A stretch of DNA of 23,923 nucleotides from JBPYCR01 sp051846915 (GTDB lineage: Bacteria; Bacillota; Bacilli; Bacillales; Amphibacillaceae). Positions 1-7,663 of this stretch are shown piece by piece (position 1 is the stretch's first letter; each line of letters starts with the position of its first letter). The notes below the pieces were generated by a model, which ran no database searches, had not been told where the DNA came from, and saw only the letters and a program-made list of their open reading frames with translations. The position numbers were made by a program, and so were the translations under genes. The stretch lies in the NCBI RefSeq assembly GCF_051846915.1, contig NZ_JBPYCR010000046.1, forward strand, positions 1-23,923. Direction: 5' to 3'.

Positions 1-19
1 CACTTTTTTTAATACGCAT
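1..19 (-). CDS. 5' end of a leftward gene, cut by window edge
   Basis: On the minus strand an ATG at 19..17 opens a frame reading M-R-I-K-K-S before the window ends. A GAGGGG purine run lies four bases upstream, which is close but usable. The palindrome at 59-75 sits upstream in the space shared with the rightward MFS gene. A divergent regulator gene would fit that layout, but only six codons are visible, so the product cannot be named. Confidence 0.35.
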
Positions 20-58
20 GAAACCCCTCAAATCCTATGTATTGCCTCCATTTTATCA

Positions 59-75
59 TAGTACTAAATAGTACT
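59..75. promoter_or_regulatory. Dyad TAGTACT-AAA-TAGTACT, candidate operator
   Basis: Two copies of TAGTACT are separated by AAA. The core hexamer AGTACT is its own reverse complement, so the site is both a direct and an inverted repeat. It lies between the leftward gene start at 19 and the MFS gene at 288. On the minus strand it partly overlaps a TATGAT box (60..55). This is the form expected of a dimeric repressor site controlling the leftward gene, the exporter or both. The binding protein is unknown. Confidence 0.45.
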
Positions 76-134
76 CAATAATTATATTGTGAATTTGACA
101 AAAAAATAAAGCCATGAAAGGCTTTTGAGTCAAT

Positions 135-185
135 TTATTATTATCTAAGTGTCAAACTCCCGGGCCTCAAGGAAGATAATAATAA
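135..185. repeat. 12-bp perfect inverted repeat with 27-bp loop
   Basis: TTATTATTATCT at 135-146 is matched by its exact reverse complement AGATAATAATAA at 174-185. The loop contains a CCCGGG core. It lies in the leader or promoter region of the MFS gene. No T-tract follows, so it is not an ordinary terminator. It may be a remnant of a small mobile repeat or a regulatory hairpin. Confidence 0.4.
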
Positions 186-225
186 TTCGCTGCTATACAT
201 AAGAAAATAACTAAACACAATAATG

Positions 226-252
226 TTAAACGTCTATCAAGTCATGTATAAT
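226..252 (+). promoter_or_regulatory. Probable promoter of the MFS gene
   Basis: A perfect TATAAT is at 247-252, 36 bases before the ATG. The -35 region around 226 (TTAAAC) is weak, at about 15 bp spacing. The call rests mainly on the -10 box and its position. Confidence 0.4.
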
Positions 253-287
253 ATATTTCGAGTAAGGAAAGAAGGGAATATATTCCT

Positions 288-1490
288 ATGAATTCGAAAA
301 CAGGTATGCAAGGACAAATGGGATCAGCGCAGGATAAAATTTGGTCACGAGATTTCATCCTTATTTGTTTTGCAAACTTTTTTATATTTTTAGGCTTTCA
401 AATGACGCTTCCAACGCTTCCGTTATTCGTAAAGGAGTTGGGTGGAAGTGATCAATTAATTGGACTTATCGTCGGTGTCTTTACTTTTTCTGCATTGCTA
501 TTCAGACCTTATGCCGGCCATGCGTTGGATAATAAAGGAAGGCGCCTTGTATATATGATTGGATTGAGCTTATTTGTCTTTTCCGTTGGCTCATTTGCTT
601 TTGCTGCAAGCATTATTTTTTTATTTATTATGCGAATTGTGCAAGGGGTTGGTTGGGGCTTTTCAACGACGGCAACTGGAACGATTGCAACAGATCTTAT
701 TCCGCCCAAACGGCGCGGGGAAGGGATGGGCTATTTTGGGTTATCCGGTAATTTAGCCTTAGCTATAGGTCCGTCGCTCGGCCTGACGCTTGTTGGTGCG
801 ATATCGTTTATGCAATTATTTTTAATTTGTGCCGGTCTCGGATTCATTGCATTTTTATTTTCCGTCATCATCCGTTATAAAAAAGTCGAGCAATCACCGC
901 ATAAATCGACGACGGTTAAATTTGATATTTTTGAAAAGAGCGCAATTGAGCCAGCTTTTTTACTATTTTTCATTACCGTTACCTTTGGTGGAATTGCTTC
1001 GTTCCTTCCGCTATATGCGGCAGAAAAGGGGATTGACGGAATCGAATTATACTTCCTTTGTTTTGCTGCCTTTTTAATGTTATCTCGCACATTCGCAGGG
1101 AAAATATACGATCGTTTTGGTCATTCTTACGTGTTTCCGCCAGGTGCGGTTTTTATTTTTATAGCGATGTTGCTGCTTGCCTGGTTGCCGAATACGCCCG
1201 TTATGTTGGTAGCTGCAGGATTGTATGGACTGGGATTTGGCAGTATACAGCCCGCATTGCAGGCTTGGGCAGTGGACAAGTCACCTGATAATCGAAAAGG
1301 AATAGCAAATGCTACCTTTTTTTCATTTTTTGATTTAGGAGTAGGTATTGGCGCAATGGTATTTGGGCAGCTTGCCTTCATGTTTGATTACCAGGTTATC
1401 TATTTTGCCTCGGCCGGATCGGTTTTGATGTCGCTCGTTTTTTATGGCTATATTTTTCTAAAGGCACAAAAAAGGGTGAGGACCTCTTGA
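288..1490 (+). CDS. MFS transporter, 12-TM drug-exporter type
   Basis: A 400-residue integral membrane protein with the usual length and twelve hydrophobic segments of a major facilitator. The loop 2-3 signature is present as G-H-A-L-D-N-K-G-R-R near residue 80, and the TM5 antiporter motif appears as A-I-G-P-S-L-G. Both point to a proton-coupled exporter of small molecules such as drugs. The ATG at 288 follows an AAGAAGGG ribosome binding site at acceptable spacing. The gene stands alone, with a dyad operator candidate upstream and a structured repeat downstream, so local control by a divergently encoded regulator is plausible. The substrate cannot be told from sequence; homologues are annotated only as multidrug or sugar/arabinose-type MFS proteins. 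Confidence 0.9.
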   Translation: MNSKTGMQGQMGSAQDKIWSRDFILICFANFFIFLGFQMTLPTLPLFVKELGGSDQLIGLIVGVFTFSALLFRPYAGHALDNKGRRLVYMIGLSLFVFSVGSFAFAASIIFLFIMRIVQGVGWGFSTTATGTIATDLIPPKRRGEGMGYFGLSGNLALAIGPSLGLTLVGAISFMQLFLICAGLGFIAFLFSVIIRYKKVEQSPHKSTTVKFDIFEKSAIEPAFLLFFITVTFGGIASFLPLYAAEKGIDGIELYFLCFAAFLMLSRTFAGKIYDRFGHSYVFPPGAVFIFIAMLLLAWLPNTPVMLVAAGLYGLGFGSIQPALQAWAVDKSPDNRKGIANATFFSFFDLGVGIGAMVFGQLAFMFDYQVIYFASAGSVLMSLVFYGYIFLKAQKRVRTS

Positions 1491-1529
1491 AGTTGTTTTG
1501 TTGGCTAAGAGGAAGGCATAAAATTCTGC

Positions 1530-1660
1530 GCATAGCTGTCTAGCTTAAGCGCCCAGCCCCTCGAGGTCTTAAGCGATAACTCTTCGTGGCAATAACCGCC
1601 ACTACGATTTCTTGCTTAATCTATGCCTGAGGGTGATCAGGGCGCTTAAGCTTTTCTTTA
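1530..1660. repeat. Structured dispersed repeat, copy 1 (111-bp hairpin)
   Basis: The outer arms AGCTTAAGCGCCC (1542-1554) and GGGCGCTTAAGCT (1640-1652) are perfect 13-bp inverted repeats. Inside, CCCTC (1558-1562) pairs with GAGGG (1629-1633), TTAAGC (1569-1574) with GCTTAA (1614-1619), and GTGGC (1586-1590) with GCCAC (1598-1602). The whole unit can therefore fold as a long interrupted hairpin, followed by a T-rich tail. The leading GCATAGCTGTCTAGCTT and trailing CGCTT...CTTTTCTT recur in diverged form at 23656-23750. I recall similar elements between genes of many Bacillaceae. It may also end transcription of the MFS gene. Confidence 0.75.
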
Positions 1661-1743
1661 CTTTACTTGCTTCATTTAACAAATCAGAGAATTTCGGTTA
1701 TAATAGAACATTAAACATATAGCAGAAAGTAGGGTATTTCGTT

Positions 1744-4700
1744 TTGAAAACGATACGTGAAGCGAGCATTCAACACATGTTTCCGTCCCTTGTTTACAAG
1801 CGGGGACTGGCTTATTATAAAAATGACCAAGTAAATGATTTATTATTTGATATGAATTACGATGTATGGACTGCTACTGTCCATGGAACTGAAGCGTATT
1901 TTGTTGAAATTAACATGAGTAATTTTCATCATGGAACGATTAAGGCTTATTGCGACTGTCCGGCTTTCGATACGTATGGTTCATGCAAGCATATTGTCGC
2001 GGTGCTTTTTGGTATTGCGAACCGCTCGAATACAGTTGAACCAGGTCTAAGTTATCAAACGACAAACCGTTTTATTCAGGCGATCACGGCAACTGCTGAA
2101 CAGAGTGAATTAGACGTATTAACTGATAAAATGCCAATGCAAGTGGAGTTTTACTGTAAATGGGCGTATGATCAGACAATGCTGATGGAGATTAAAACCG
2201 GTACAAAAAGATGCTATGTTGTACGCGATGCAGAAGAGTTTTTAGAAAATGCATTGCAAGGCAGAGAACATTACTTCACAAAAAAATTTACGTACCATCC
2301 GGATAATCATTATTTTTTACAGCAGGATGTAGAAGTGTTTGAGATGCTGCATTCCTTTTTACGTAACGAACGTATTTATGAAAGCAGTTATTCGATGTCA
2401 GCCTTTTATGAAAAAAGTCACGGTGATCGATTTATTGTTATTCCACCGTTGCTTGTATATGAATTACTTGAAAAGTTGTCTGACAGAAACTTCACTGTAG
2501 TAACGGAAGTAAAGCAATTTTCATCTGTGCAGTTGGAAAAAGGGGCATTGCCGTTTCAGTTTTCCTTAACAAAAAATACTGGCAATGATTTAATGCTGGA
2601 GATGAAAGACGTTTCCGGGACGTATTTAAAAGACTATCAAATTTTGTTCTCTGAAGGGACCTTTTATTTTCCGGAGAAAGCACAAATTCCAGTTCTTGAA
2701 CAAATTGCAAAACTCGGAATGAAAGATCATGAATTGCCGATCGTAAAGGGGCAGGCAGATGTATTTCTGTCGGAGGTTCTTCCAGTATTGAATGATGTCG
2801 GGGACGTTACCATTGCTGAAAAAGTATCCGAGGAAATTATTCAAACCCCGTTAAAGGCAAAGCTATATTTGGAATCAAAAGCGGACACGATTGTCGGGGA
2901 TTTGAAATACCATTATGGCAGCTATGAAATCGACCCTTTTAACGGTAATGAAGAAAAAGACGTCATGATTATCCACGATATTAAAAAAGAACAGCAAATC
3001 ATGCAATTAATTGAGCATGCAAACTTCCACTATAATGGAAAAGAACTGTACATCGAGGCAGATGAAGCGCAATTGTATGACTTTTTATATACCATCTTGC
3101 CAAAGCTTGCTGATCATGTCGAATTGTTCTTAACTTCAGACGTGCGTAAGCTGTTCGTTGAGCATGAGCCGACGCCAAGTACGAATGTACGCGTTGATTC
3201 AGATGCTAATTTATTGGAGATTGGCTTCGATATAAACGGGGTCGATGACGATGAAGTTAATCAAATGTTACAAGCCTTAGTCGAAAGAAAACGCTATTAC
3301 CGAATGAATAGCGGGGCAATCGTTTCCTTGGAAGGCGAAGAATTTCTATCCATGCAACAGTTTTTTGATGACATGGATATTCGACATGCGGATATGGCAG
3401 ATGGCCACATCCAAATGCCGGTTTATCGCAGTACGCAAGTAGATGAACTGATCGATACGCAGAAAAATTACGATCCATCATTTCGCAAGCTTTTACATCA
3501 ATTAAAGGCGCCTGAAGAGCAAGTGTATGCCCTTCCTGACAAATTGGAGGCATCTGTGCGCAGTTATCAGCTAGCAGGTTATCAATGGTTTAAATCATTG
3601 AGCGCATATCATTTGGGCGGGATTTTAGCGGATGATATGGGGCTAGGCAAAACGCTGCAAAGTATCGCCTATCTATTGTCTGAACCGAGTGATCATCCAC
3701 ATCTTGTCATTGCGCCTTCATCCGTGCTTTACAATTGGAAAAACGAATGCAACAAATTCGCTCCCAGTTTGAATGTAGTTGTATTGACTGGAGCACCGGA
3801 AGAACGGAAAAAGCGAATCCAGGAGAGCGGATCTGCTGATGTATGGATCACGTCCTATGCAACGGCAAGACAGGATATCGAATTATATAAAACAATTCAA
3901 TTTCAAACATTAATTTTAGATGAAGCACAATTTATTAAAAACTATGCAACGAAAACGTCTCGAGCAGTTCGGGAAATTCAAGCACGTCACCGGTTTGCGC
4001 TTAGTGGCACACCGATCGAAAATTCTATTGATGAGCTTTGGGCGATTTTTCAAGTTATTTTGCCAGGTCTTATGCCGAACCAGCGCGACTTCAAACAATT
4101 AGCCCATGAAAAAGTTGCTTCGATTACACGGCCGTTTATTTTACGACGAGTGAAAGAAGACGTATTGAAAGAGTTACCGGAAAAAATTGAGTCCGTACAT
4201 GTTTCCGAGCTGACGAATGATCAAAAAAATCTGTATGTCGGTTATTTGCGTCAATTGCAGCAGGAGGCGTCGGAATCAATTCAAGCCGGTGGTTTTAATC
4301 AAAATCGAATGAAAATACTTGCCGGCCTCACCCGATTAAGGCAAATATGCTGCCACCCGTCATTGTTTATCGAAAACTATGAAGGGAAATCAGGCAAGCT
4401 GGAACAATTGATGGAGACAGTCAAAAGCTCCATCGCGAATGGCAAGCGAATGCTCATTTTCTCTCAATTTACGAGCATGCATGAGATTATGATTGAAAAA
4501 CTACGTGAGGAAGGCATCGATTATTTTTATTTGCATGGCGGAACCCCGTCAGAGGAACGTGTGCAAATGAGCGAACGCTTTAATAACGGGGAAAAAAGCA
4601 TTTTCCTCATTTCATTGCGTGCCGGCGGTACAGGGTTGAACTTGACTGGTGCTGATACGGTTATTTTATATGACCTATGGTGGAATCCGGCTGTAGAGGA

Positions 4701-4902
4701 TCAAGCGACTGGCAGAGCCCACCGCTTCGGGCAGAAAAAAGTTGTTCAAGTGATTCGTTTTATTACAGAAGGAACGATTGAAGAAAAAATATATAAACTC
4801 CAGCAGAAAAAACGTGAATTGATTGATCAAGTTATCCAGCCCGGAGAGTCAATGCTGTCGAGTCTTTCTGAGGATGATGTGCGGGAGTTGTTGAGCATTT
4901 GA
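1744..4902 (+). CDS. SWIM-domain SNF2-family DEAD/H helicase-like ATPase
   Basis: A 1052-residue protein of the YwqA-type bacterial SNF2 family. An N-terminal SWIM zinc finger is formed by C70, C72, C81 and H83 (CxCx8CxH). A long, poorly conserved middle region follows, then a complete C-terminal ATPase: Walker A D-D-M-G-L-G-K-T (630-637, K636), DEAQ box 726-729, S-G-T-P near 752, and motif VI R-A-H-R-F-G-Q (991-997). Such proteins are double-stranded-DNA translocases thought to remodel protein-DNA or RNA polymerase complexes; the role in Bacillus is not settled. The start is TTG at 1744 with AGTAGGG nine bases upstream; ATG at codon 12 is the alternative. The TGA stop overlaps the right end of the downstream TnpB element. 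Confidence 0.93.
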   Translation: MKTIREASIQHMFPSLVYKRGLAYYKNDQVNDLLFDMNYDVWTATVHGTEAYFVEINMSNFHHGTIKAYCDCPAFDTYGSCKHIVAVLFGIANRSNTVEPGLSYQTTNRFIQAITATAEQSELDVLTDKMPMQVEFYCKWAYDQTMLMEIKTGTKRCYVVRDAEEFLENALQGREHYFTKKFTYHPDNHYFLQQDVEVFEMLHSFLRNERIYESSYSMSAFYEKSHGDRFIVIPPLLVYELLEKLSDRNFTVVTEVKQFSSVQLEKGALPFQFSLTKNTGNDLMLEMKDVSGTYLKDYQILFSEGTFYFPEKAQIPVLEQIAKLGMKDHELPIVKGQADVFLSEVLPVLNDVGDVTIAEKVSEEIIQTPLKAKLYLESKADTIVGDLKYHYGSYEIDPFNGNEEKDVMIIHDIKKEQQIMQLIEHANFHYNGKELYIEADEAQLYDFLYTILPKLADHVELFLTSDVRKLFVEHEPTPSTNVRVDSDANLLEIGFDINGVDDDEVNQMLQALVERKRYYRMNSGAIVSLEGEEFLSMQQFFDDMDIRHADMADGHIQMPVYRSTQVDELIDTQKNYDPSFRKLLHQLKAPEEQVYALPDKLEASVRSYQLAGYQWFKSLSAYHLGGILADDMGLGKTLQSIAYLLSEPSDHPHLVIAPSSVLYNWKNECNKFAPSLNVVVLTGAPEERKKRIQESGSADVWITSYATARQDIELYKTIQFQTLILDEAQFIKNYATKTSRAVREIQARHRFALSGTPIENSIDELWAIFQVILPGLMPNQRDFKQLAHEKVASITRPFILRRVKEDVLKELPEKIESVHVSELTNDQKNLYVGYLRQLQQEASESIQAGGFNQNRMKILAGLTRLRQICCHPSLFIENYEGKSGKLEQLMETVKSSIANGKRMLIFSQFTSMHEIMIEKLREEGIDYFYLHGGTPSEERVQMSERFNNGEKSIFLISLRAGGTGLNLTGADTVILYDLWWNPAVEDQATGRAHRFGQKKVVQVIRFITEGTIEEKIYKLQQKKRELIDQVIQPGESMLSSLSEDDVRELLSI

Positions 4903-5020
4903 ACGACCCGCCACTTAAAATCCATGGATTGTTTGAAGTGGGGGATTCCTAAGAACACCGACCTTATGGTCAGTTTTAATTAGGCTAGCCCCGCAGTCCC
5001 TACGGTTGTGTTTAGTCTTA
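4899..5020 (-). ncRNA. Putative omega RNA of TnpB (scaffold and right end)
   Basis: TnpB nucleases use an RNA that overlaps the 3' end of tnpB, runs through the element's right end and takes its guide from the flank. Here the minus strand just after the tnpB stop folds a 7-bp stem with a four-base loop (plus coordinates 4957-4974, ACCGACC/GGTCAGT with one wobble). The end-proximal hairpin is CCACTT/AAGTGG (4911-4916 with 4936-4941) around the palindrome AATCCATGGATT. The scaffold should end in GUUCAA at 4899, so the guide would be read from 4898 downwards, starting AUGCUCAACAACUCCC. The 5' limit is approximate. Confidence 0.6.
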
Positions 5021-6104
5021 TCGCTTCTTTTTCAATATTCTTGGCCGCATTAATGTCCCTGTTATGATGGATGCCGCATTTGGAGCATGTCCATTCACGA
5101 ACGCTGAGGTTCTTAACGTCTTTGTTTTTGTAGTCGCAATTGGAACAAAGCTGAGAAGAAGGAAAGGTCTTCGATACGATCACGACTTGTTTGCCGTACC
5201 ACTCCGCTTTATATGTCAGCATGTTTTTGAATGTTGACCAGGAAACATCACTAATTGCCTTAGCCAAACGGTGATTCTTAAGCATGTTCATTACCTGCAA
5301 ATCTTCCAGTCCAACGACATCGTGGCTTTTGATGATATTGGATGATAGTTTATGCAGGAAATCCATGCGTGCATTTGTCAGCTTTTCATAGATGCATGCA
5401 ACCTTAATGCGTGCTTTATGCCAGTTGGCACCACCTTTCGTTCGTCTACTCATGATACGCTGCGCTTTGATTAATTTATGTTCGAGCCTGTTTAGTAATC
5501 GCTGGTTGCCAAACGTTTCACCTGTACTCAGAATAGCAAAATTTTCTAGACCGAGGTCGATGCCAACAGTAGAGTGTTTTTTGGTCATTTTCTCAACCTC
5601 TGTTTCAGCAAGAATGGACACATAATATTTACCACTCGGCTTTCGCCTAATTGTAGCGTTTATTATACGTCCATGAACCTCCCGGCTTTTAGCGAATTTA
5701 ACGACACCCAATTTAGGCAGTATCAGTCTATTCCCGGTTATCCGGATATTGTCATTGGTGTACTTCGTTGTATAGGATTGGAGTTGATTTTTCTTAGACT
5801 TAAAGCGTGGATAGTTTGCCTGTTTACGAAAAAAATTGTCGAAGGCTACAGAGAGATTTCTCAAAGATGATTGGAGTGAAATACTGTCAACTTCCTTTAG
5901 CCAGGGGAATTCAGACTTTAATTCCGGAAGCCGGGCGGAACACTTCCCGTAAGACAGTCCTTGTCCGGTTTCTTGATATGTATTATGCCATTTTGAGAGA
6001 AAATGATTGAACACAAAACGGGTGCAGCCAATCGTTTTATTAATCAGGACGGCTTGTTGTTTTGTCGGGTATAATCTGAATTTATAGGCTTTATGTACAA
6101 GCAT
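4980..6104 (-). CDS. tnpB: RNA-guided nuclease TnpB (IS200/IS605 accessory protein)
   Basis: A 374-residue, apparently intact TnpB. It has an N-terminal HTH/OrfB region, the RuvC-like catalytic residues D183 (G-I-D-L-G), E267 (G-L-E-D-L) and D350 (N-R-D-I-N-A-A), and a zinc ribbon C320-x2-C323...C340-x2-C343. Members cut DNA matching the guide of their omega RNA next to a short target-adjacent motif. This favours retention of the element after TnpA-driven excision. The ATG at 6104 follows AAAGGGGG seven bases upstream, and a good promoter lies in the left end. The C-terminal codons overlap the omega-RNA region, as is normal. No transposase is nearby, so mobility would depend on TnpA encoded elsewhere. 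Confidence 0.95.
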   Translation of the reverse strand: MLVHKAYKFRLYPTKQQAVLINKTIGCTRFVFNHFLSKWHNTYQETGQGLSYGKCSARLPELKSEFPWLKEVDSISLQSSLRNLSVAFDNFFRKQANYPRFKSKKNQLQSYTTKYTNDNIRITGNRLILPKLGVVKFAKSREVHGRIINATIRRKPSGKYYVSILAETEVEKMTKKHSTVGIDLGLENFAILSTGETFGNQRLLNRLEHKLIKAQRIMSRRTKGGANWHKARIKVACIYEKLTNARMDFLHKLSSNIIKSHDVVGLEDLQVMNMLKNHRLAKAISDVSWSTFKNMLTYKAEWYGKQVVIVSKTFPSSQLCSNCDYKNKDVKNLSVREWTCSKCGIHHNRDINAAKNIEKEAIRLNTTVGTAGLA

Positions 6105-6130
6105 TTTTCTGCCCCCTTTAGCTTACCTAT

Positions 6131-6159
6131 ATTATACACAATATTTAACAAGGTTCCAA
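6131..6159 (-). promoter_or_regulatory. tnpB promoter (TTGGAA-N17-TATAAT)
   Basis: On the minus strand TTGGAA (6159..6154) is followed by 17 bases and TATAAT (6136..6131), 27 bases before the tnpB start. Spacing and -10 box are ideal for sigma-A. Confidence 0.6.
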
Positions 6160-6200
6160 ACATTTGTTCCTATTTTATAAGTTAATTTATGAGGTTTAAA

Positions 6201-6407
6201 TAGTGTCTGTTATCGATGCTGTTCAAAAACAGCTGGACAATTGAGGCGGCAACAGCGATCCCTTTTCCAAAGGTGATTCAACCCCCATTTTCTTTTTGGA
6301 TTGTCGCCCTTCTCAAAATTGAAGTGAGGCTTTTCTCGTCTGGAGAACGATAAAAAGGGTGTTCGGATTAACGTGCGGGAAGTTAAAATGATGCGGAATT
6401 TTAGCGA
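6201..6407. other. Gene-free stretch with repeat-end fragments
   Basis: No credible reading frame is present. TTATCGATGCTGTTCAAAAA (about 6210-6229) resembles the left end of the MITE-like repeat at 19469 (TTATAGATGTTGTTCAAAAA, three differences). An 18-bp word AAAAGGGTGTTCGGATTA (6353-6370) recurs exactly at 15933-15950, and weaker similarity continues for about 30 bases. The stretch therefore looks like stacked remnants of dispersed repeats beside the TnpB element. Confidence 0.5.
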
Positions 6408-6609
6408 ATGGAATATGCCTGACTCCTTCGGGAAGTGAGAGGAGTCTACTGGAAAAGTTAGCTTTACTCACAAGAATAGATGACTTAAACGTTGAGCCCG
6501 GAATATGTTTCGCCTTCCGTGTGCGGCGTAGAAGACATCAGAGTGAACAGAGTGAGCTTGAGTAGATGTCGCACTTGTATCAGCATAGGTGAAAGCGAGT
6601 ATATTCCAT
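6408..6609. repeat. Palindromic dispersed repeat, ~202 bp
   Basis: The unit is bounded by perfect 9-bp inverted repeats, ATGGAATAT (6408-6416) and ATATTCCAT (6601-6609). Inside are nested hairpins: GACTCC/GGAGTC (6421-6426 with 6441-6446) around CTTCGGGAAG, and GACATC/GATGTC around 6534-6570. There is also a direct pair of CAGAGTGA (6539-6546 and 6548-6555). The GGAATAT-GCCTGACTCC opening and GAAAGCGAGTATATTCC closing match a palindromic repeat style I recall from many Bacillaceae genomes. No coding potential is seen. Confidence 0.6.
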
Positions 6610-6860
6610 GAGCTGGAATGTAAAAACTACATTTATTTCACGACCTTTCCCGAATTCTCATAAATAATAGATCAAGCTTGTCGTAAGAGGTGTTTCGTCA
6701 GTCTAACTTTCTGGCTTAGAGATGCCTTTTTAATGTTTTAAATAGCTTAAAAACGTGAATAATACATGTGAGATTATTATTATAATTATTGAATAATTAT
6801 TGCAATATAAAGGCAATTATTTTAAAATCGGACTACAAATTCAGAAAGGGGATGTTCCCA

Positions 6861-7010
6861 TTGAAGAATGTTTTAGATGGATTTGTTAAATTTTTCGTTG
6901 CTAATTTAGCAGTTGTATTTACTATTATGCTTTTACCGGTATTTTTAGTTACGGATAATGTTTCCGCTATGGATCAAATCGTCGAATACTTGTTTAATAG
7001 TAAGGGTTGA
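6861..7010 (+). CDS. Small single-pass membrane peptide, unknown function
   Basis: A 49-codon frame starts with TTG at 6861, nine bases after AAAGGGG. An upstream in-frame TTG at 6789 lacks a ribosome binding site, and the ATG at 6852 abuts the purine run, so both are less likely starts. The peptide has one hydrophobic segment, roughly residues 8-30 (F-F-V-A-N-L-A-V-V-F-T-I-M-L-L), and an acidic/polar tail ending N-S-K-G. I do not recognise a family. It is isolated between repeats and the terminator at 7121, so it may be a real small membrane protein or a chance frame with a good ribosome binding site. Confidence 0.45.
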   Translation: MKNVLDGFVKFFVANLAVVFTIMLLPVFLVTDNVSAMDQIVEYLFNSKG

Positions 7011-7120
7011 GGTGTACATCTTTATGATGAAAATAAAGTGAATTACTAGCCAGGGAGCCTTGCATAAAAGCGATGGACTGAAGATAAAGCTTTCCTAACT
7101 AAAAGAATTGAAAACAAATA

Positions 7121-7184
7121 ATTGAAGTGTGCCCTATAGAATAGACAATTTAAATATAGTCTACCCTGTAGGGCACATTTCAAT
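7121..7184. terminator. Long hairpin terminator between convergent genes
   Basis: The arm 7121-7146 (core TGTGCCCTA) pairs with 7159-7184 (core TAGGGCACA), giving a stem of over 20 bp with a small internal mismatch and an AT-rich loop. It follows the UspA gene on the minus strand, where a T-rich tail is present, and could also stop rightward transcription. Confidence 0.75.
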
Positions 7185-7203
7185 TAAGCAGAACAAATAC
7201 CAG

Positions 7204-7623
7204 CTACTTCACAATCAGCACAGGACAATCAACGCGTTTGGCTACTTTGTGGCTGACGCTCCCCAATACCATCTCTTGCAACGTGTTTAGTCCTCTACTT
7301 CCAATGATAAGTAGGTCATAATCACCTTTGTTTGCATAATCAACAATAGTTGGACCAGGCTCTCCGTGTAAAATATTAATCTCAAAAGATATGTTTTTTG
7401 CTGTTAATTTTTCTTCTGCAGGTAACAGTTTCTTTCGCCGGGAAAGTTCTAATTCATCCTTGCCTTGTGAATGGAGGATATCACTTTTTGCTTTGGAAAA
7501 GTCGGCTACTAGTACAATTTCCACGATACTTTTTTCCCCAAGTGAAGCGATTTTAGCTGCCTCATCAGTCGCTCGTAAAGAATGCTCAGAGCCATCAAAG
7601 GCCAATAGAATTTTTTTATACAT
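7204..7623 (-). CDS. Universal stress protein, UspA family
   Basis: A 139-residue cytoplasmic protein starting M-Y-K-K-I-L-L-A-F-D-G-S, the standard UspA N-terminus. The ATP-binding signature G-S-R-G-x9-G-S (GxxG-x9-GS) is intact near the C-terminus, so this is an ATP-binding type. The ATG at 7623 has AAGGGG seven bases upstream; the in-frame start 21 bases earlier lacks one. It lies 40 bases after the SulP transporter gene in the same direction, very likely as an operon. SulP-UspA pairing is common in bacteria and suggests that the stress protein modulates or reports on the transporter. Confidence 0.93.
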   Translation of the reverse strand: MYKKILLAFDGSEHSLRATDEAAKIASLGEKSIVEIVLVADFSKAKSDILHSQGKDELELSRRKKLLPAEEKLTAKNISFEINILHGEPGPTIVDYANKGDYDLLIIGSRGLNTLQEMVLGSVSHKVAKRVDCPVLIVK

Positions 7624-7663
7624 CGTTGCACCCCTTCCATTCAATCGCTCGCAATTACATTGA

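Larger units (their letters stand above)
4899..6195 (-). mobile_element. IS200/IS605-type element with tnpB only
   Basis: The element carries tnpB on the minus strand and no Y1 transposase (tnpA) beside it, as in IS1341-like or non-autonomous members. The right end is recognisable: on the minus strand a hairpin AAGTGG/CCACTT is followed by GTTCAA ending at 4899, the same terminal hexamer I recall for ISDra2-type right ends. The left end is inferred. If the boundary is at 6195/6196, the flank on the minus strand is TTTAA, a plausible target-adjacent motif. Joining the flanks then restores an in-frame AGC ATT TAA end to the SNF2 gene. The right end is well supported, the left end moderately. 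Confidence 0.7.

Noticed and set aside
59..75. FapR-type fatty-acid operator
   Set aside because: The half-site resembles TTAGTAC, but the spacing and centre differ and no lipid gene is visible next to it.
6539..6555. Start of a CRISPR or tandem array (CAGAGTGA twice)
   Set aside because: There are only two units separated by one base, inside a palindromic repeat, with no spacers or cas genes.
6680..6735. Terminator before the small membrane peptide gene
   Set aside because: AGGTGT and ATGCCT can pair only with two G-U pairs across a long loop; too weak to call despite the T-run.
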